In this document: piece after piece, positions 7,563-14,678 of the stretch
Position numbering within the stretch: position 1 is the stretch's first letter
How the letters are laid out: the number at the start of each line of letters is the position of its first letter
The notes under the pieces: generated by a model
Told to the model about the DNA's origin: nothing
What the model saw: the letters and a program-made list of their open reading frames with translations, nothing else
Database searches by the model: none
Translations under genes and position numbers: made by a program
Origin: Candidatus Kaiserbacteria bacterium GW2011_GWA2_52_12
Lineage (GTDB): Bacteria > Patescibacteriota > Minisyncoccia > Phycocordibacterales > UBA2100
Assembly (NCBI GenBank): GCA_001004345.1
Contig: LCQW01000016.1
Location: forward strand, 1 to 35,668
Direction of reading: 5' to 3'
DNA: 35,668 bases

Positions 7563-8766
7563 GATCGGCTTCTGGCCGGCACTCGCTTTCCTATCGCTGC
7601 TTCTTTTCGGAGGATCCTTGATCCTTCTTGGGGTAGTGGAAGGTCTGCATAATAAACAGGGCGTGCTGAAAGCCTGGAGCGGGATGAGGGAGTCAAAACT
7701 CTACTCCCGCTTCAGGATCTTTTTTCCACAGCTCTGTTTCTTTTTCGGGATCGCTTTCTCTATAGCGGCGCTTGCCGACATTACGCGTACCTATGTAGTT
7801 GTCTCTGATGTGTACGCGACCAATCGCCTGTTCATCGATATTGATAATTCAAGTTCGATGTACAATTTCGGCGGCGGGCCGCCTATCCACTGCACCGACA
7901 CCGGTTTGAAACGCGACTACCCGCGCATATTCAATGCGTGCCGGGCGCTCTTCAATATCGTTGATGCAACGGAAAAGTACGCCAAGACCAAAGGTGCCGG
8001 CAACCAGGATCAGATCGGGCTTCTACGCTTTGGGCTCCACTCGTTCGTCGAGATCTACGGGACGACGGATTACGAGCGCGTGCGCAAACGGACGCGAGAG
8101 CTTAATTGGCGGGACTCGCGGACTGGCATCATGACAGAGATTCATCTCGCGCTCTGGGATCTTATCCAGGTGGCGCTCCAGAGGAATTTTCGGGGGGAGA
8201 AAGGTGTGGTGGCGCTCGACGAGGAGGATCGGCTGACGATCGCGCGTTCGCTGTACCCCGAAGGTCGCTCTGTTCGCTACCACGTGCCGAGCATACTTCG
8301 CACCAAACTTGAAGCGATGCGCGCCGATTTGCGCGACACGGCATTCATCTTCCTTACTGATGCCTACGAGGGTCAGTTTGACAGCCGCCTCGACAAATCA
8401 CCGGTATCGTTGGTGAAGATGATGCAGCTGGCCGAATTTCTTGAGCTTCCGGTCTACGTAATCTCAATTTACGCCGATCACGAAGTTGTCAGAAAATTGG
8501 CGGAGCGCACCGGGTCGGGTCCCCTCAAAGGGAATAATCGCGGCGCGTTTTATCTCTTAAAGGGTGAAAAAAACTACGAGGATATCGACGTGATCGTGGA
8601 GAAAATACTTTCAACACGATTCCGCGTCGTTTCCACGCGCAGTGAGTTGCTTCGGAAATCGTACACGACGCTCTTCGCGTTCCTCGCGATCTGTTTCGTG
8701 TCGGCGGGGCTCATCTTGTCACTTTCGTCCTTTGGGCGAAAGATCACAAAAGGAGGCATCACATGA
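7531..8766 (+). CDS. VWA-domain membrane protein, MxaC/BatA-like
   Basis: A 411-residue protein with two N-terminal membrane helices (about 10-32 and 62-82), a von Willebrand A domain (about 98-350) and a C-terminal helix (about 380-400). The metal-ion-dependent adhesion site has the DxSxS motif at Asp105-Asn-Ser-Ser-Ser109; FIFLTDAYEG supplies a later strand with the acidic residue. Such VWA proteins act with MoxR AAA+ ATPases as metal-insertion or complex-assembly chaperones. The ATG overlaps the upstream gene and has a perfect AAAGGAG site. Its stop overlaps the next start as ATGA, so these genes are tightly coupled. Membrane topology and position match MxaC of mxaACKL; BatA is the alternative. 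Confidence 0.82.
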   Translation: MNYSATLFGIEIGFWPALAFLSLLLFGGSLILLGVVEGLHNKQGVLKAWSGMRESKLYSRFRIFFPQLCFFFGIAFSIAALADITRTYVVVSDVYATNRLFIDIDNSSSMYNFGGGPPIHCTDTGLKRDYPRIFNACRALFNIVDATEKYAKTKGAGNQDQIGLLRFGLHSFVEIYGTTDYERVRKRTRELNWRDSRTGIMTEIHLALWDLIQVALQRNFRGEKGVVALDEEDRLTIARSLYPEGRSVRYHVPSILRTKLEAMRADLRDTAFIFLTDAYEGQFDSRLDKSPVSLVKMMQLAEFLELPVYVISIYADHEVVRKLAERTGSGPLKGNNRGAFYLLKGEKNYEDIDVIVEKILSTRFRVVSTRSELLRKSYTTLFAFLAICFVSAGLILSLSSFGRKITKGGIT

Positions 8767-9533
8767 GACCAATGAGAAATCGCACACTGGTCGTCGGCCT
8801 CGTGCTTTTTGCCGCGCTCGCGGTAGGCGCGTTTGCGACACTGAACAGTGTCGCGGTCGTCGAGAGGCAGGAGGAAGTCGCCAAGGAGCAATACCAAAAT
8901 GCGCTCAAACAGCACGAAGAGACCGTTGGTATGGTCGAGAAACTCGCCGACACGGCGAGCACACTCGAAGAGTGGAGAGACGTACTTGCTCGTACGGGCG
9001 CGCTTCCCTTACAGGCGAAAGAGTATTTCACCGCGCGCGTCCATATCGGCATGCTCGAGACGCTTGCCACAGAGCGTGACCGCTTGTTCGTCAATGCAGG
9101 GGAGCTCTTTGCGGCGAACGAGAAGGATCCGGATATCCGGAAAATCCTCGACAAAGCGCGCGAGGTTCACAAACTCGCGGAGACATTCATCCAGAAACTC
9201 TCGAGCGATTCGGATGATCCGACGTGGCGTCTCGCGCTCCAGTACCGAAAAGCGTACGAGAAGTATCGCTCGCTCGCCTTTCTCGCAGGAAACGAGCATG
9301 ACGAAGCGCTCGACATCATCGCTGATGTCATGTCGAACTTGCGGCTCGCCAACAAGGTCGAATCGAAGAACAATCGAGTCGAACTTTTCATGGAGTTCGT
9401 CTACAAGAAGGCCAAAGAGGAAGAGTCCAAACGTGGTAAGGAGGGAGCTTCCGGGCGACCGCGTGCGCTTCCGTCGCGAGGGGGTCCTCATGAACCCGGG
9501 ACGGGCGGTTCAGATCGCCCACGACGGCACTAA
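8763..9533 (+). CDS. Membrane-anchored helical protein, possible MxaK-like
   Basis: A 256-residue protein with one N-terminal membrane helix (about 7-25) and then a charged, almost entirely helical region (26-220) with coiled-coil character. No enzyme motif is visible. It starts in ATGA overlap with the VWA gene, after an AAGGAGG site. A single-TM protein of about this size between two VWA genes is the position of MxaK in mxaACKL; this is inferred from synteny only. The last 30 residues (GKEGASGRPRALPSRG and onward) are Gly/Arg/Pro-rich and are encoded by inverted-repeat DNA, so the original C-terminus may have been replaced by an inserted hairpin element. Confidence 0.65.
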   Translation: MRPMRNRTLVVGLVLFAALAVGAFATLNSVAVVERQEEVAKEQYQNALKQHEETVGMVEKLADTASTLEEWRDVLARTGALPLQAKEYFTARVHIGMLETLATERDRLFVNAGELFAANEKDPDIRKILDKAREVHKLAETFIQKLSSDSDDPTWRLALQYRKAYEKYRSLAFLAGNEHDEALDIIADVMSNLRLANKVESKNNRVELFMEFVYKKAKEEESKRGKEGASGRPRALPSRGGPHEPGTGGSDRPRRH

Positions 9534-9700
9534 ACCCGTGTCCCGGTGGAAGCACAGCTTTCATCGGGACATTTTTCTACTTCGCCATAGGCGAAGTAGT
9601 CCCGCGAAGCCTTGCCGTGCCCGTCCATAGCTTTATGCGGAGGAGGGGCGTAGTGGGGTAGAATAGCCGCAGGTATTTCCCCGCGGCTTGCCGCACAGAT
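9496..9700. repeat. Cluster of hairpins between the two VWA genes
   Basis: Several inverted repeats lie in tandem. 9496-9505 pairs with 9535-9546 (CCGGGACGGG with CCCGTGTCCCGG), enclosing GGGCG/CGCCC. 9577-9586 pairs perfectly with 9590-9599 (CTACTTCGCC with GGCGAAGTAG, loop ATA). GCCGC pairs with GCGGC near 9667-9688. The first lies in the 3' end of the upstream CDS. It looks like a composite palindromic element inserted in the operon. Attenuation or mRNA processing between the genes is possible; no U-run makes it a standard terminator. Confidence 0.5.
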
Positions 9701-9742
9701 GAAGGCGATGTAGAACTGAGAATAGCTTCATTGGAGGTGAAC

Positions 9743-10924
9743 ATGCTCGAAATGCTTCCTGACATCGTATTCCAGCATCCGATAAGACTCTGGGCCATAC
9801 CTGTCGCCATATTGATCGTCGGCGCATTGTTCGTATGGAATTTTGCGGCCACGAAAGCGGTGCTTGAGAATGCGTTTCTGCGTCTTCACGCGGATGAAGT
9901 ACGTCCGCAGTGGCGCGCATACCTTTGGCGCACGTTCGGATTCTCCCTTCTCCTCGCACTCCTTATCGGAGTAATGGCGGAACCGGAGCGAAAGACGTAC
10001 ACTTATCAGCCGGTCTATGGCGGGGTGCGCATAGCATTCTTGCTTGACGTTTCGCTCTCCATGAAGTACTCGCACGATGTCGCTCCGTATTCGGATCGGC
10101 TCCTCGCCGCAAAAAGCGTTCTGGGTGATTTCGCAGCCATGACAGAGCGTGATCAAGGGCTGCTCGGCCACTACTGGCGCGCGATCATTCCATTTGCCGG
10201 TTCGGCAATAACATACCTGCCGTTCTCGGCCAGTTATGAGGAGTTTCTTTCGGCGATTGATGTCATTGACGAGACAACCGTCAATGACACGGGAACAAAT
10301 CTTCTAAATCCGATCCGAGAGTATGAATTGATGCTCAAGAATTATCCGCGGAAAACTCCTGACACCGTTAATATCCTCGTTCTCATCAGCGATGGGGGAA
10401 AAGGCGAGGGAGCTCACAAGGATCTCTCGCACATCAAAGCGGCGCTTCTGCGGATGAGCAACACGGTCGCGTTTACCGTCGGCATCGGGAGCGTGAAAGT
10501 CACGAAACATCCTGATGGTACGGAGACGCGCGAGACTCTCAAAGTTCCACTCGTGATACAAGATCGCAATGGCAAAGTCGTGGGGCGTTTGTTTGAGGAT
10601 CAAAAGAATCCCAGAAGCGAGCCTCTGACTACCGAACTTGATGAGCGGATACTCACCGAGATCGCGGGCTCTCCCGAGCGCTATATTTTCTATCAAGGAA
10701 AGGAGGCGTTCTTGCAGAAGCTCAAGCAGATCATCATCGAGAACCGAAAGCTCGTGGATACCATTGTGCACACGCGCACGGAGCCTGTCGCAGAATGGTT
10801 TCTGATTCCGGCCATCTTCATTGCGTTCCTGATGTTCGGGTACGCACGACGGCTACTAGCTCTTTTGATGTTCTTTCCCTCGAAGATTTTGAATGTTTTC
10901 AGGTCCGAGAGGCAAAGCATCTAA
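9743..10924 (+). CDS. VWA-domain membrane protein, MxaL/BatB-like
   Basis: A 393-residue protein with N-terminal membrane helices (about 12-35 and 60-80), a VWA domain (about 95-330) and a C-terminal membrane helix (about 350-375). The metal site is complete: DxSxS at Asp102-Val-Ser104-Leu-Ser106, Thr185 in DTGTNLL and Asp217 in LISDGG. The domain thus probably binds Mg or Ca and a partner protein outside the membrane. Start ATG 9743 is chosen because GGAGG sits 5 bases upstream, although TTG 9731 is in frame. Two VWA proteins around a small TM protein reproduce the C-K-L order of mxaACKL. An intrinsic terminator follows directly. Confidence 0.83.
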   Translation: MLEMLPDIVFQHPIRLWAIPVAILIVGALFVWNFAATKAVLENAFLRLHADEVRPQWRAYLWRTFGFSLLLALLIGVMAEPERKTYTYQPVYGGVRIAFLLDVSLSMKYSHDVAPYSDRLLAAKSVLGDFAAMTERDQGLLGHYWRAIIPFAGSAITYLPFSASYEEFLSAIDVIDETTVNDTGTNLLNPIREYELMLKNYPRKTPDTVNILVLISDGGKGEGAHKDLSHIKAALLRMSNTVAFTVGIGSVKVTKHPDGTETRETLKVPLVIQDRNGKVVGRLFEDQKNPRSEPLTTELDERILTEIAGSPERYIFYQGKEAFLQKLKQIIIENRKLVDTIVHTRTEPVAEWFLIPAIFIAFLMFGYARRLLALLMFFPSKILNVFRSERQSI

Positions 10925-10928
10925 CTTC

Positions 10929-10968
10929 ATCCCCATCCGCGGAGCGCGGGTGGGGATTGCTTTTTTCT
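10929..10968 (+). terminator. Intrinsic terminator after the second VWA gene
   Basis: ATCCCCATCCGC (10929-10940) pairs with GCGGGTGGGGAT (10946-10957) and is followed by TTGC and a T-run at 10961-10966. It starts a few bases after the stop codon and separates the ACKL-like genes from the protease gene. Confidence 0.82.
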
Positions 10969-11024
10969 TAATACGGCATACGTTTGAGTAAGACTATAGC
11001 TAAGATAAAAAGGGAGAGACGATC

Positions 11025-12125
11025 ATGAGGTATGTGAGGCGGTTGTCCGTCTTTTGCATACTGCTGTTTGCGGTCTGCATGTCGAATCCACCGATTGCGG
11101 CATATGCGGCGAATGTCCCCAGGGATTTCTCTGAGGGTTTGCGACGCGTAAATACGGAAAGTCAGCGGTATTTAGTGCAAGTGTTTTCAATTCCAAATCC
11201 CGAAAACCCCAAAGGTATGGCTGGCGGCTCGGGAGCGTTGATCCGCTCGGGCGGCGGTGTCGTGCGCATCATTACCAACGCTCACGTTGTAGGGCAAGCG
11301 CAAAAAGTGATGGTTCACTTCGAGGGCAATGGGTTTGCGCAGGAAGTTGCCGTTCTGGGAATTGACACAGCGGTTGATCTCGCGCTTCTCGAAGCTCCGT
11401 TGCCGCTACCGTTTTTTGCACAACCGATCGCGATAGCGAAAAAAGCGGTTAACGTCGGAGACGCCGTGTACACCGCGGGATATCCATTCGGGAACAAGAA
11501 CTTTACTTTCGGCGCCATTACCTCGCTTTCTTCGCCGTTTGCGCAAACAGGACTCGACATGTTCAATTCACACCAGTCTCCCGTGGCGCCGGGAAATTCC
11601 GGCGGCGCACTCATCCGTTTTACGGACACGGGGGAACAGGAACTTGTCGGTATTAATACGGCGATCATCTCACAAAGCGGCGGTCAAGTGTATCTCAGCA
11701 TCAGAGCGTCGGTCATCGACCGAATGCTGGTAAAACTCGAACAAGAACGTTCCGTGAGTCATCCCTTTATGGGCATCGCGCTCGCCGATTCCGATAAAGT
11801 CAATCCGTATGCCATCAAATCTGCCGGCGGCGTATATCCTCCGGCGGTGCACGGTATTACGGTAATCGGTGTAAAGAAAAATTCTCCGGCGGAGCGCGCC
11901 GGTATCCGTGAAGGCGATATCATCAGAAAATTCGAGGCCCTGCTCGACGGACAGTGGTTTGAACTGCCTGTCGTGAAAGCGGAAGACTTGGCACAAACGG
12001 TCTTTTTCGATCTCGCTCCCGATATCAAGGTAAGGATGCAGACGAATCGCGGCAGCCAAAGTATCGGGCGTGAATTCATTCTTGAAATCCAACCGAGCTT
12101 AAACGCGGCGCTCGGTGAGGGGTAA
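11025..12125 (+). CDS. Secreted trypsin-like serine protease with PDZ domain (HtrA/DegP-like)
   Basis: A 366-residue exported protease and probable envelope quality-control enzyme. A signal peptide covers about residues 1-28. The chymotrypsin-fold domain (about 35-240) has the full triad: His87 in ITNAHVVG, Asp118 in AVDLALLEA and Ser192 in VAPGNSGGAL. A single PDZ domain (about 250-355) carries GVKKNSPAERAGIREGDIIRKFE. DegP has two PDZ domains; this one-PDZ form is closer to DegS/HtrA of Gram-positive type, but without a permanent membrane anchor apart from the leader. It has its own ribosome site (GGGAGAG) and a terminator on each side, so it may be a separate transcript lying between the ACKL-like and RS-like halves of the cluster. 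Confidence 0.93.
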   Translation: MRYVRRLSVFCILLFAVCMSNPPIAAYAANVPRDFSEGLRRVNTESQRYLVQVFSIPNPENPKGMAGGSGALIRSGGGVVRIITNAHVVGQAQKVMVHFEGNGFAQEVAVLGIDTAVDLALLEAPLPLPFFAQPIAIAKKAVNVGDAVYTAGYPFGNKNFTFGAITSLSSPFAQTGLDMFNSHQSPVAPGNSGGALIRFTDTGEQELVGINTAIISQSGGQVYLSIRASVIDRMLVKLEQERSVSHPFMGIALADSDKVNPYAIKSAGGVYPPAVHGITVIGVKKNSPAERAGIREGDIIRKFEALLDGQWFELPVVKAEDLAQTVFFDLAPDIKVRMQTNRGSQSIGREFILEIQPSLNAALGEG

Positions 12126-12168
12126 TAAAAACTGAAGGGCGGTCCAAAAGGCCGCTCTTTCTGTTTTT
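12126..12168 (+). terminator. Intrinsic terminator after the HtrA-like gene
   Basis: A near-complementary pair, AAAAACTGAAGGGCGG and CCGCTCTTTCTGTTTTT, flanks a short loop directly after the stop codon. The A-run and T-run at its ends make it a potential bidirectional terminator. Confidence 0.75.
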
Positions 12169-12189
12169 GTGTTCTAATATCACATCCAA

Positions 12190-12218
12190 TTGACAAGGTG
12201 TCTCTATTTCATCAGAAT
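12190..12218 (+). promoter_or_regulatory. Candidate promoter of the MoxR-DUF58 pair
   Basis: TTGACA (12190-12195) is followed after 17 bases by CAGAAT (12213-12218). The -35 is perfect and the -10 weak. A second TTGACA at 12233-12238 has no usable -10 before the gene. A promoter is expected here because a terminator precedes it. Confidence 0.35.
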
Positions 12219-12264
12219 CACATCTAGATTCCTTGACAACGCAGAATAATAAAGGAGAGAGGCC

Positions 12265-13396
12265 ATGCGTCCTATCGAATATACCGCGACGCCTCCTCAA
12301 GGGGCTCGTCGGCCGATCAGCTGCGCCGAAGCGGAGAAGCTTTTGCCGAAGGCATGCGAAGGGGAGATGGATCCACGGTTTCCGCCCCGCGGTTCGACAT
12401 GCGATCCGGAATTTATTCGCAACGTTCTCAAGGCCCATTGGGCACTTCGCCAGGCCATTAAGAAGCGGCTCGTGGGTCAGGAATCAATGATCTACTGGCT
12501 GATTCTGGCATTTTTCGCCTATGGCGAGCGTCAGCCTAAGAATCTCGGTTTTGGTCATCTTTTGCTCACGGGCCATCCCGGCTCTGGCAAAACGGTCCTT
12601 GCGGAAACGCTCCGGGAACTCTATACGATGAAGACGTCGCGCATCCAGGGAGGTCCGGATACTATGTTCTCCGATATTACGGGCAGTTATGTCCTTCATA
12701 TCGACGAGAACGGCAAACGCGGCTTCAAGTTCGTTCCCGGAGCGATCTTCGGGGACTTCGTGAACGTCGATGAGATCACCCGCATTACGCCGCGCGTGCA
12801 ATCGGCATTCCTTGAAGTCATGTCCGAAGGCACGGTAACGGACTCAAACGGCATAACGCACAAAAATCCAGCGTTCATACTTGGAACGTCGAATGACGAG
12901 CACGTCTGGAAACTTCTCGACGCGCTCTACGACCGATTCATGCTAACAGTGAGAGTCGAACTGCCCACAGCAGAAGACTTCACGGAAATTCTCTATCGCA
13001 CGCAGGACTTCCATAAAGTGAAGCTGGAGCCGGTAGGCACTGCTGATGATGTGATGAAGATTCGCAAATTCTTTCACGAAGCGGTCACTGTGTCGCCAGA
13101 GATCCGCGAGCTGATGGGCAGGCAGTTTACCGGTCTGGGAAGGAATTTCGCGTTCAAAGGCGGCAATGGAATATCGCGATTACGTGACGCTGGGCGACAT
13201 AAAGCAAACGCTGCTGCCTGTCGTTCGGCATCGACTGCATTTCAAGCCCAACGTGATATCGCAAGATGCCCGCGAGTGCGTGCAAAGCAAATTGCGCACG
13301 CGATTCCAGGGTACGGGAAAGACCGAGATGGCCGAATATCTTACTCAGGAGATCATCAGGGTCGCTTGGGACCACGCGGGTTTGAGAAAGGTCTAA
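12265..13396 (+). CDS. MoxR-family AAA+ ATPase, interrupted by a frameshift near 13141
   Basis: MoxR ATPases act with VWA proteins in assembly or metal insertion of enzyme complexes. Walker A is GHPGSGKT (103-110) and Walker B is FVNVDE (Asp169-Glu170); sensor 1 is in the ILGTSND strand. The reading frame from ATG 12265 (AAAGGAG site) keeps family similarity up to about 13140. There the expected lid region continues one frame over: from 13142 this frame reads GISRSKAAMEYRDYVTLGDI, then VVRHRL, the typical MoxR C-terminus, ending at 13396. The original frame instead runs into low-quality sequence to 13470 and would overlap the DUF58 gene. Removing one base in CTGGGAAGG restores a single protein of about 377 residues. 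Sequencing error, recent mutation or programmed frameshifting are all possible. Confidence 0.85.
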
Positions 13397-13399
13397 CGC

Positions 13400-14293
13400 A
13401 TGTGGGGCATACGGAGGAACGATCGCGGCCAGAGAGAACTAAGACTTGCTGTCGGTCGGATAGTGACTGAGTTTTCGTCGGGCATGCATCAAAGCGTGAC
13501 AAAAGGTCGTGGTATCGAGGTTGTCGGGTATAGGCAGTATGACCATTCCGATACAGCTCGTGATATCGCGTGGCGGGCCTCGGCCCGCCTACCCGACGAT
13601 GACGATATATTGTCGCAGAATTTTGCACCCGAGAAACAGATGCGGATACTCATGGTAGTTGATGAGGGTCACTCCATGCGTTTTCCGCGCCTCAAACCTC
13701 TCTATGCTGATGCGCTGGTGCGGATCTTCGCATCCGCTGCACTCGATGCCGAAGACCTATTTAGTGTTGTTGGTGTCGAAGGGGACGGAATGATCTATTC
13801 GGATCAACTAACGGGTGAAGGCGATCTCAACGACTTTCTGAAGGCCGCTGACGAGCAAAGACAGAGAAGGGTTTACCGTGCGGATGTACGGCTCTTGCCG
13901 GACCTCCTCAACGAACTCGATCTCAAAAACACGCTCGTAATCTTTCTCACAGACTTTGTGAGGACCGAATGGATCCCATTCCAGGCGATGCGTGAGATCG
14001 ACCCCCTGCAAAACGTCCGGTTCGTTGCGGTCGTACTCGACGAATGGAGCGGCTTTGCGCCGACTTCACATTCGATCATGTTCGAGCACGTCGAAAACGG
14101 CATGACAGCGGTCCTCGACATGCGCAGGGGCGGGGGAGTCGAACGCGAAGTACACGCATTTCGCGAACGCCTCCGAGCACTTCGTAATCAAGGAAACGCG
14201 CTCGGACTCTCTGTAATCACGGTCCCGCTTGCGGATGAAAATCCACTCCGAATGTTCTACAAGCAGTGGGAGCGGCTCTTTGAAGAAAACTAA
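13400..14293 (+). CDS. DUF58 protein (MxaS/BatA-associated)
   Basis: A 297-residue cytoplasmic protein. The DUF58 signature is clear: GIEVVGYRQYDHSDTARDIAW and SAR at about 39-63, with the conserved R..Y....D..R.I.W..SAR pattern. It is followed by a VWA-like fold with ILMVVDEGHSM (Asp88-x-Gly90-x-Ser92) and LVIFLTDF. DUF58 proteins are encoded next to MoxR in mxaRS and Bat operons and are thought to link the ATPase to its VWA partners. It starts 3 bases after the true MoxR stop at 13396, which also supports that frame. It lacks the N-terminal membrane helices that many DUF58 proteins carry. An intrinsic terminator follows directly. Confidence 0.88.
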   Translation: MWGIRRNDRGQRELRLAVGRIVTEFSSGMHQSVTKGRGIEVVGYRQYDHSDTARDIAWRASARLPDDDDILSQNFAPEKQMRILMVVDEGHSMRFPRLKPLYADALVRIFASAALDAEDLFSVVGVEGDGMIYSDQLTGEGDLNDFLKAADEQRQRRVYRADVRLLPDLLNELDLKNTLVIFLTDFVRTEWIPFQAMREIDPLQNVRFVAVVLDEWSGFAPTSHSIMFEHVENGMTAVLDMRRGGGVEREVHAFRERLRALRNQGNALGLSVITVPLADENPLRMFYKQWERLFEEN

Positions 14294-14324
14294 ACCCCTC
14301 GACATAGAGTCGGGGGTGTTTTTT
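14294..14324 (+). terminator. Intrinsic terminator after the DUF58 gene
   Basis: ACCCCTCGAC pairs with GTCGGGGGT around the loop ATAGA and is followed by GTTTTTT. It starts directly after the stop codon and marks the end of the VWA/MoxR cluster. Confidence 0.85.
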
Positions 14325-14336
14325 CATGTGTTGATA

Positions 14337-14364
14337 TAAAAAAGAGCCCCTACGTGGGGCTCTT
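14337..14364 (-). terminator. Intrinsic terminator, minus strand
   Basis: A perfect 9-bp stem, AAGAGCCCC (14342-14350) with GGGGCTCTT (14356-14364), has a 5-base loop. On the minus strand it is followed by TTTTT. It terminates the zinc-binding mini-protein and dehydrogenase transcript, and may also act on the plus strand. Confidence 0.82.
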
Positions 14365-14400
14365 ATTCTCCCGTATGCTTTTCAGATATTCTTTATCGAA

Positions 14401-14604
14401 TCACAACAATGACGGCTTGCCTTGACATTTGTCGCAGCGCATCACCAGCTCGGTGCTGGGCGGCGGTTCATCGACCATCGCAATATGTGATGAACAAAAC
14501 CAATTTTTGCACTTCTCGCATTGTTGCAATAGTAGCGGAACGAAATTATCTCGGCACCGATGACAGTACCCATCCGCTTGCGTATTACTCCTGAAGATGC
14601 CCAT
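14401..14604 (-). CDS. Zinc-binding mini-protein with four Cys/His pairs, 67 residues
   Basis: Function not recognised. The ligand spacing is CHRC, then 12 residues, CEKC, then CSSH, then a final CDKC: four pairs, enough for two Zn ions. The order C2-C2-CH-C2 recalls treble-clef or cross-brace folds (FYVE, AN1 or RING-like), but no family could be assigned. The chosen start (MGIFRSN) has AAAGGAG 9 bases upstream; a longer reading to 14679 is possible but has no such site. It lies 74 bases downstream of the dehydrogenase gene, and that gap holds an inverted repeat. A terminator follows. Confidence 0.7.
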   Translation of the reverse strand: MGIFRSNTQADGYCHRCRDNFVPLLLQQCEKCKNWFCSSHIAMVDEPPPSTELVMRCDKCQGKPSLL

Positions 14605-14624
14605 AATTCTCTTCTCCTTTGGTA

Positions 14625-14663
14625 TCTTGCGCGATAATACCACCGCGCATGAATCGCGCAAGA
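14625..14663. repeat. Inverted repeat, 11-bp arms, 17-base spacer
   Basis: TCTTGCGCGAT (14625-14635) and ATCGCGCAAGA (14653-14663) are perfect complements. The repeat lies in the gap between the dehydrogenase and the zinc mini-protein. Similar TCTTG...CAAGA repeats with 17-18-base spacers occur at 15714-15754 and 16881-16918. Confidence 0.6.
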
Positions 14664-14678
14664 AAGGTATCGCAAACA

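Noticed and set aside
13166-13396. Possible separate small gene downstream of moxR
   Set aside because: The product is the missing C-terminal lid of the MoxR ATPase itself, so it was treated as the same gene after a frameshift.
5850-14293. Complete methanol-oxidation locus
   Set aside because: The accessory-type genes are present but no PQQ dehydrogenase, small subunit or cytochrome gene is found, so methylotrophy is not claimed.
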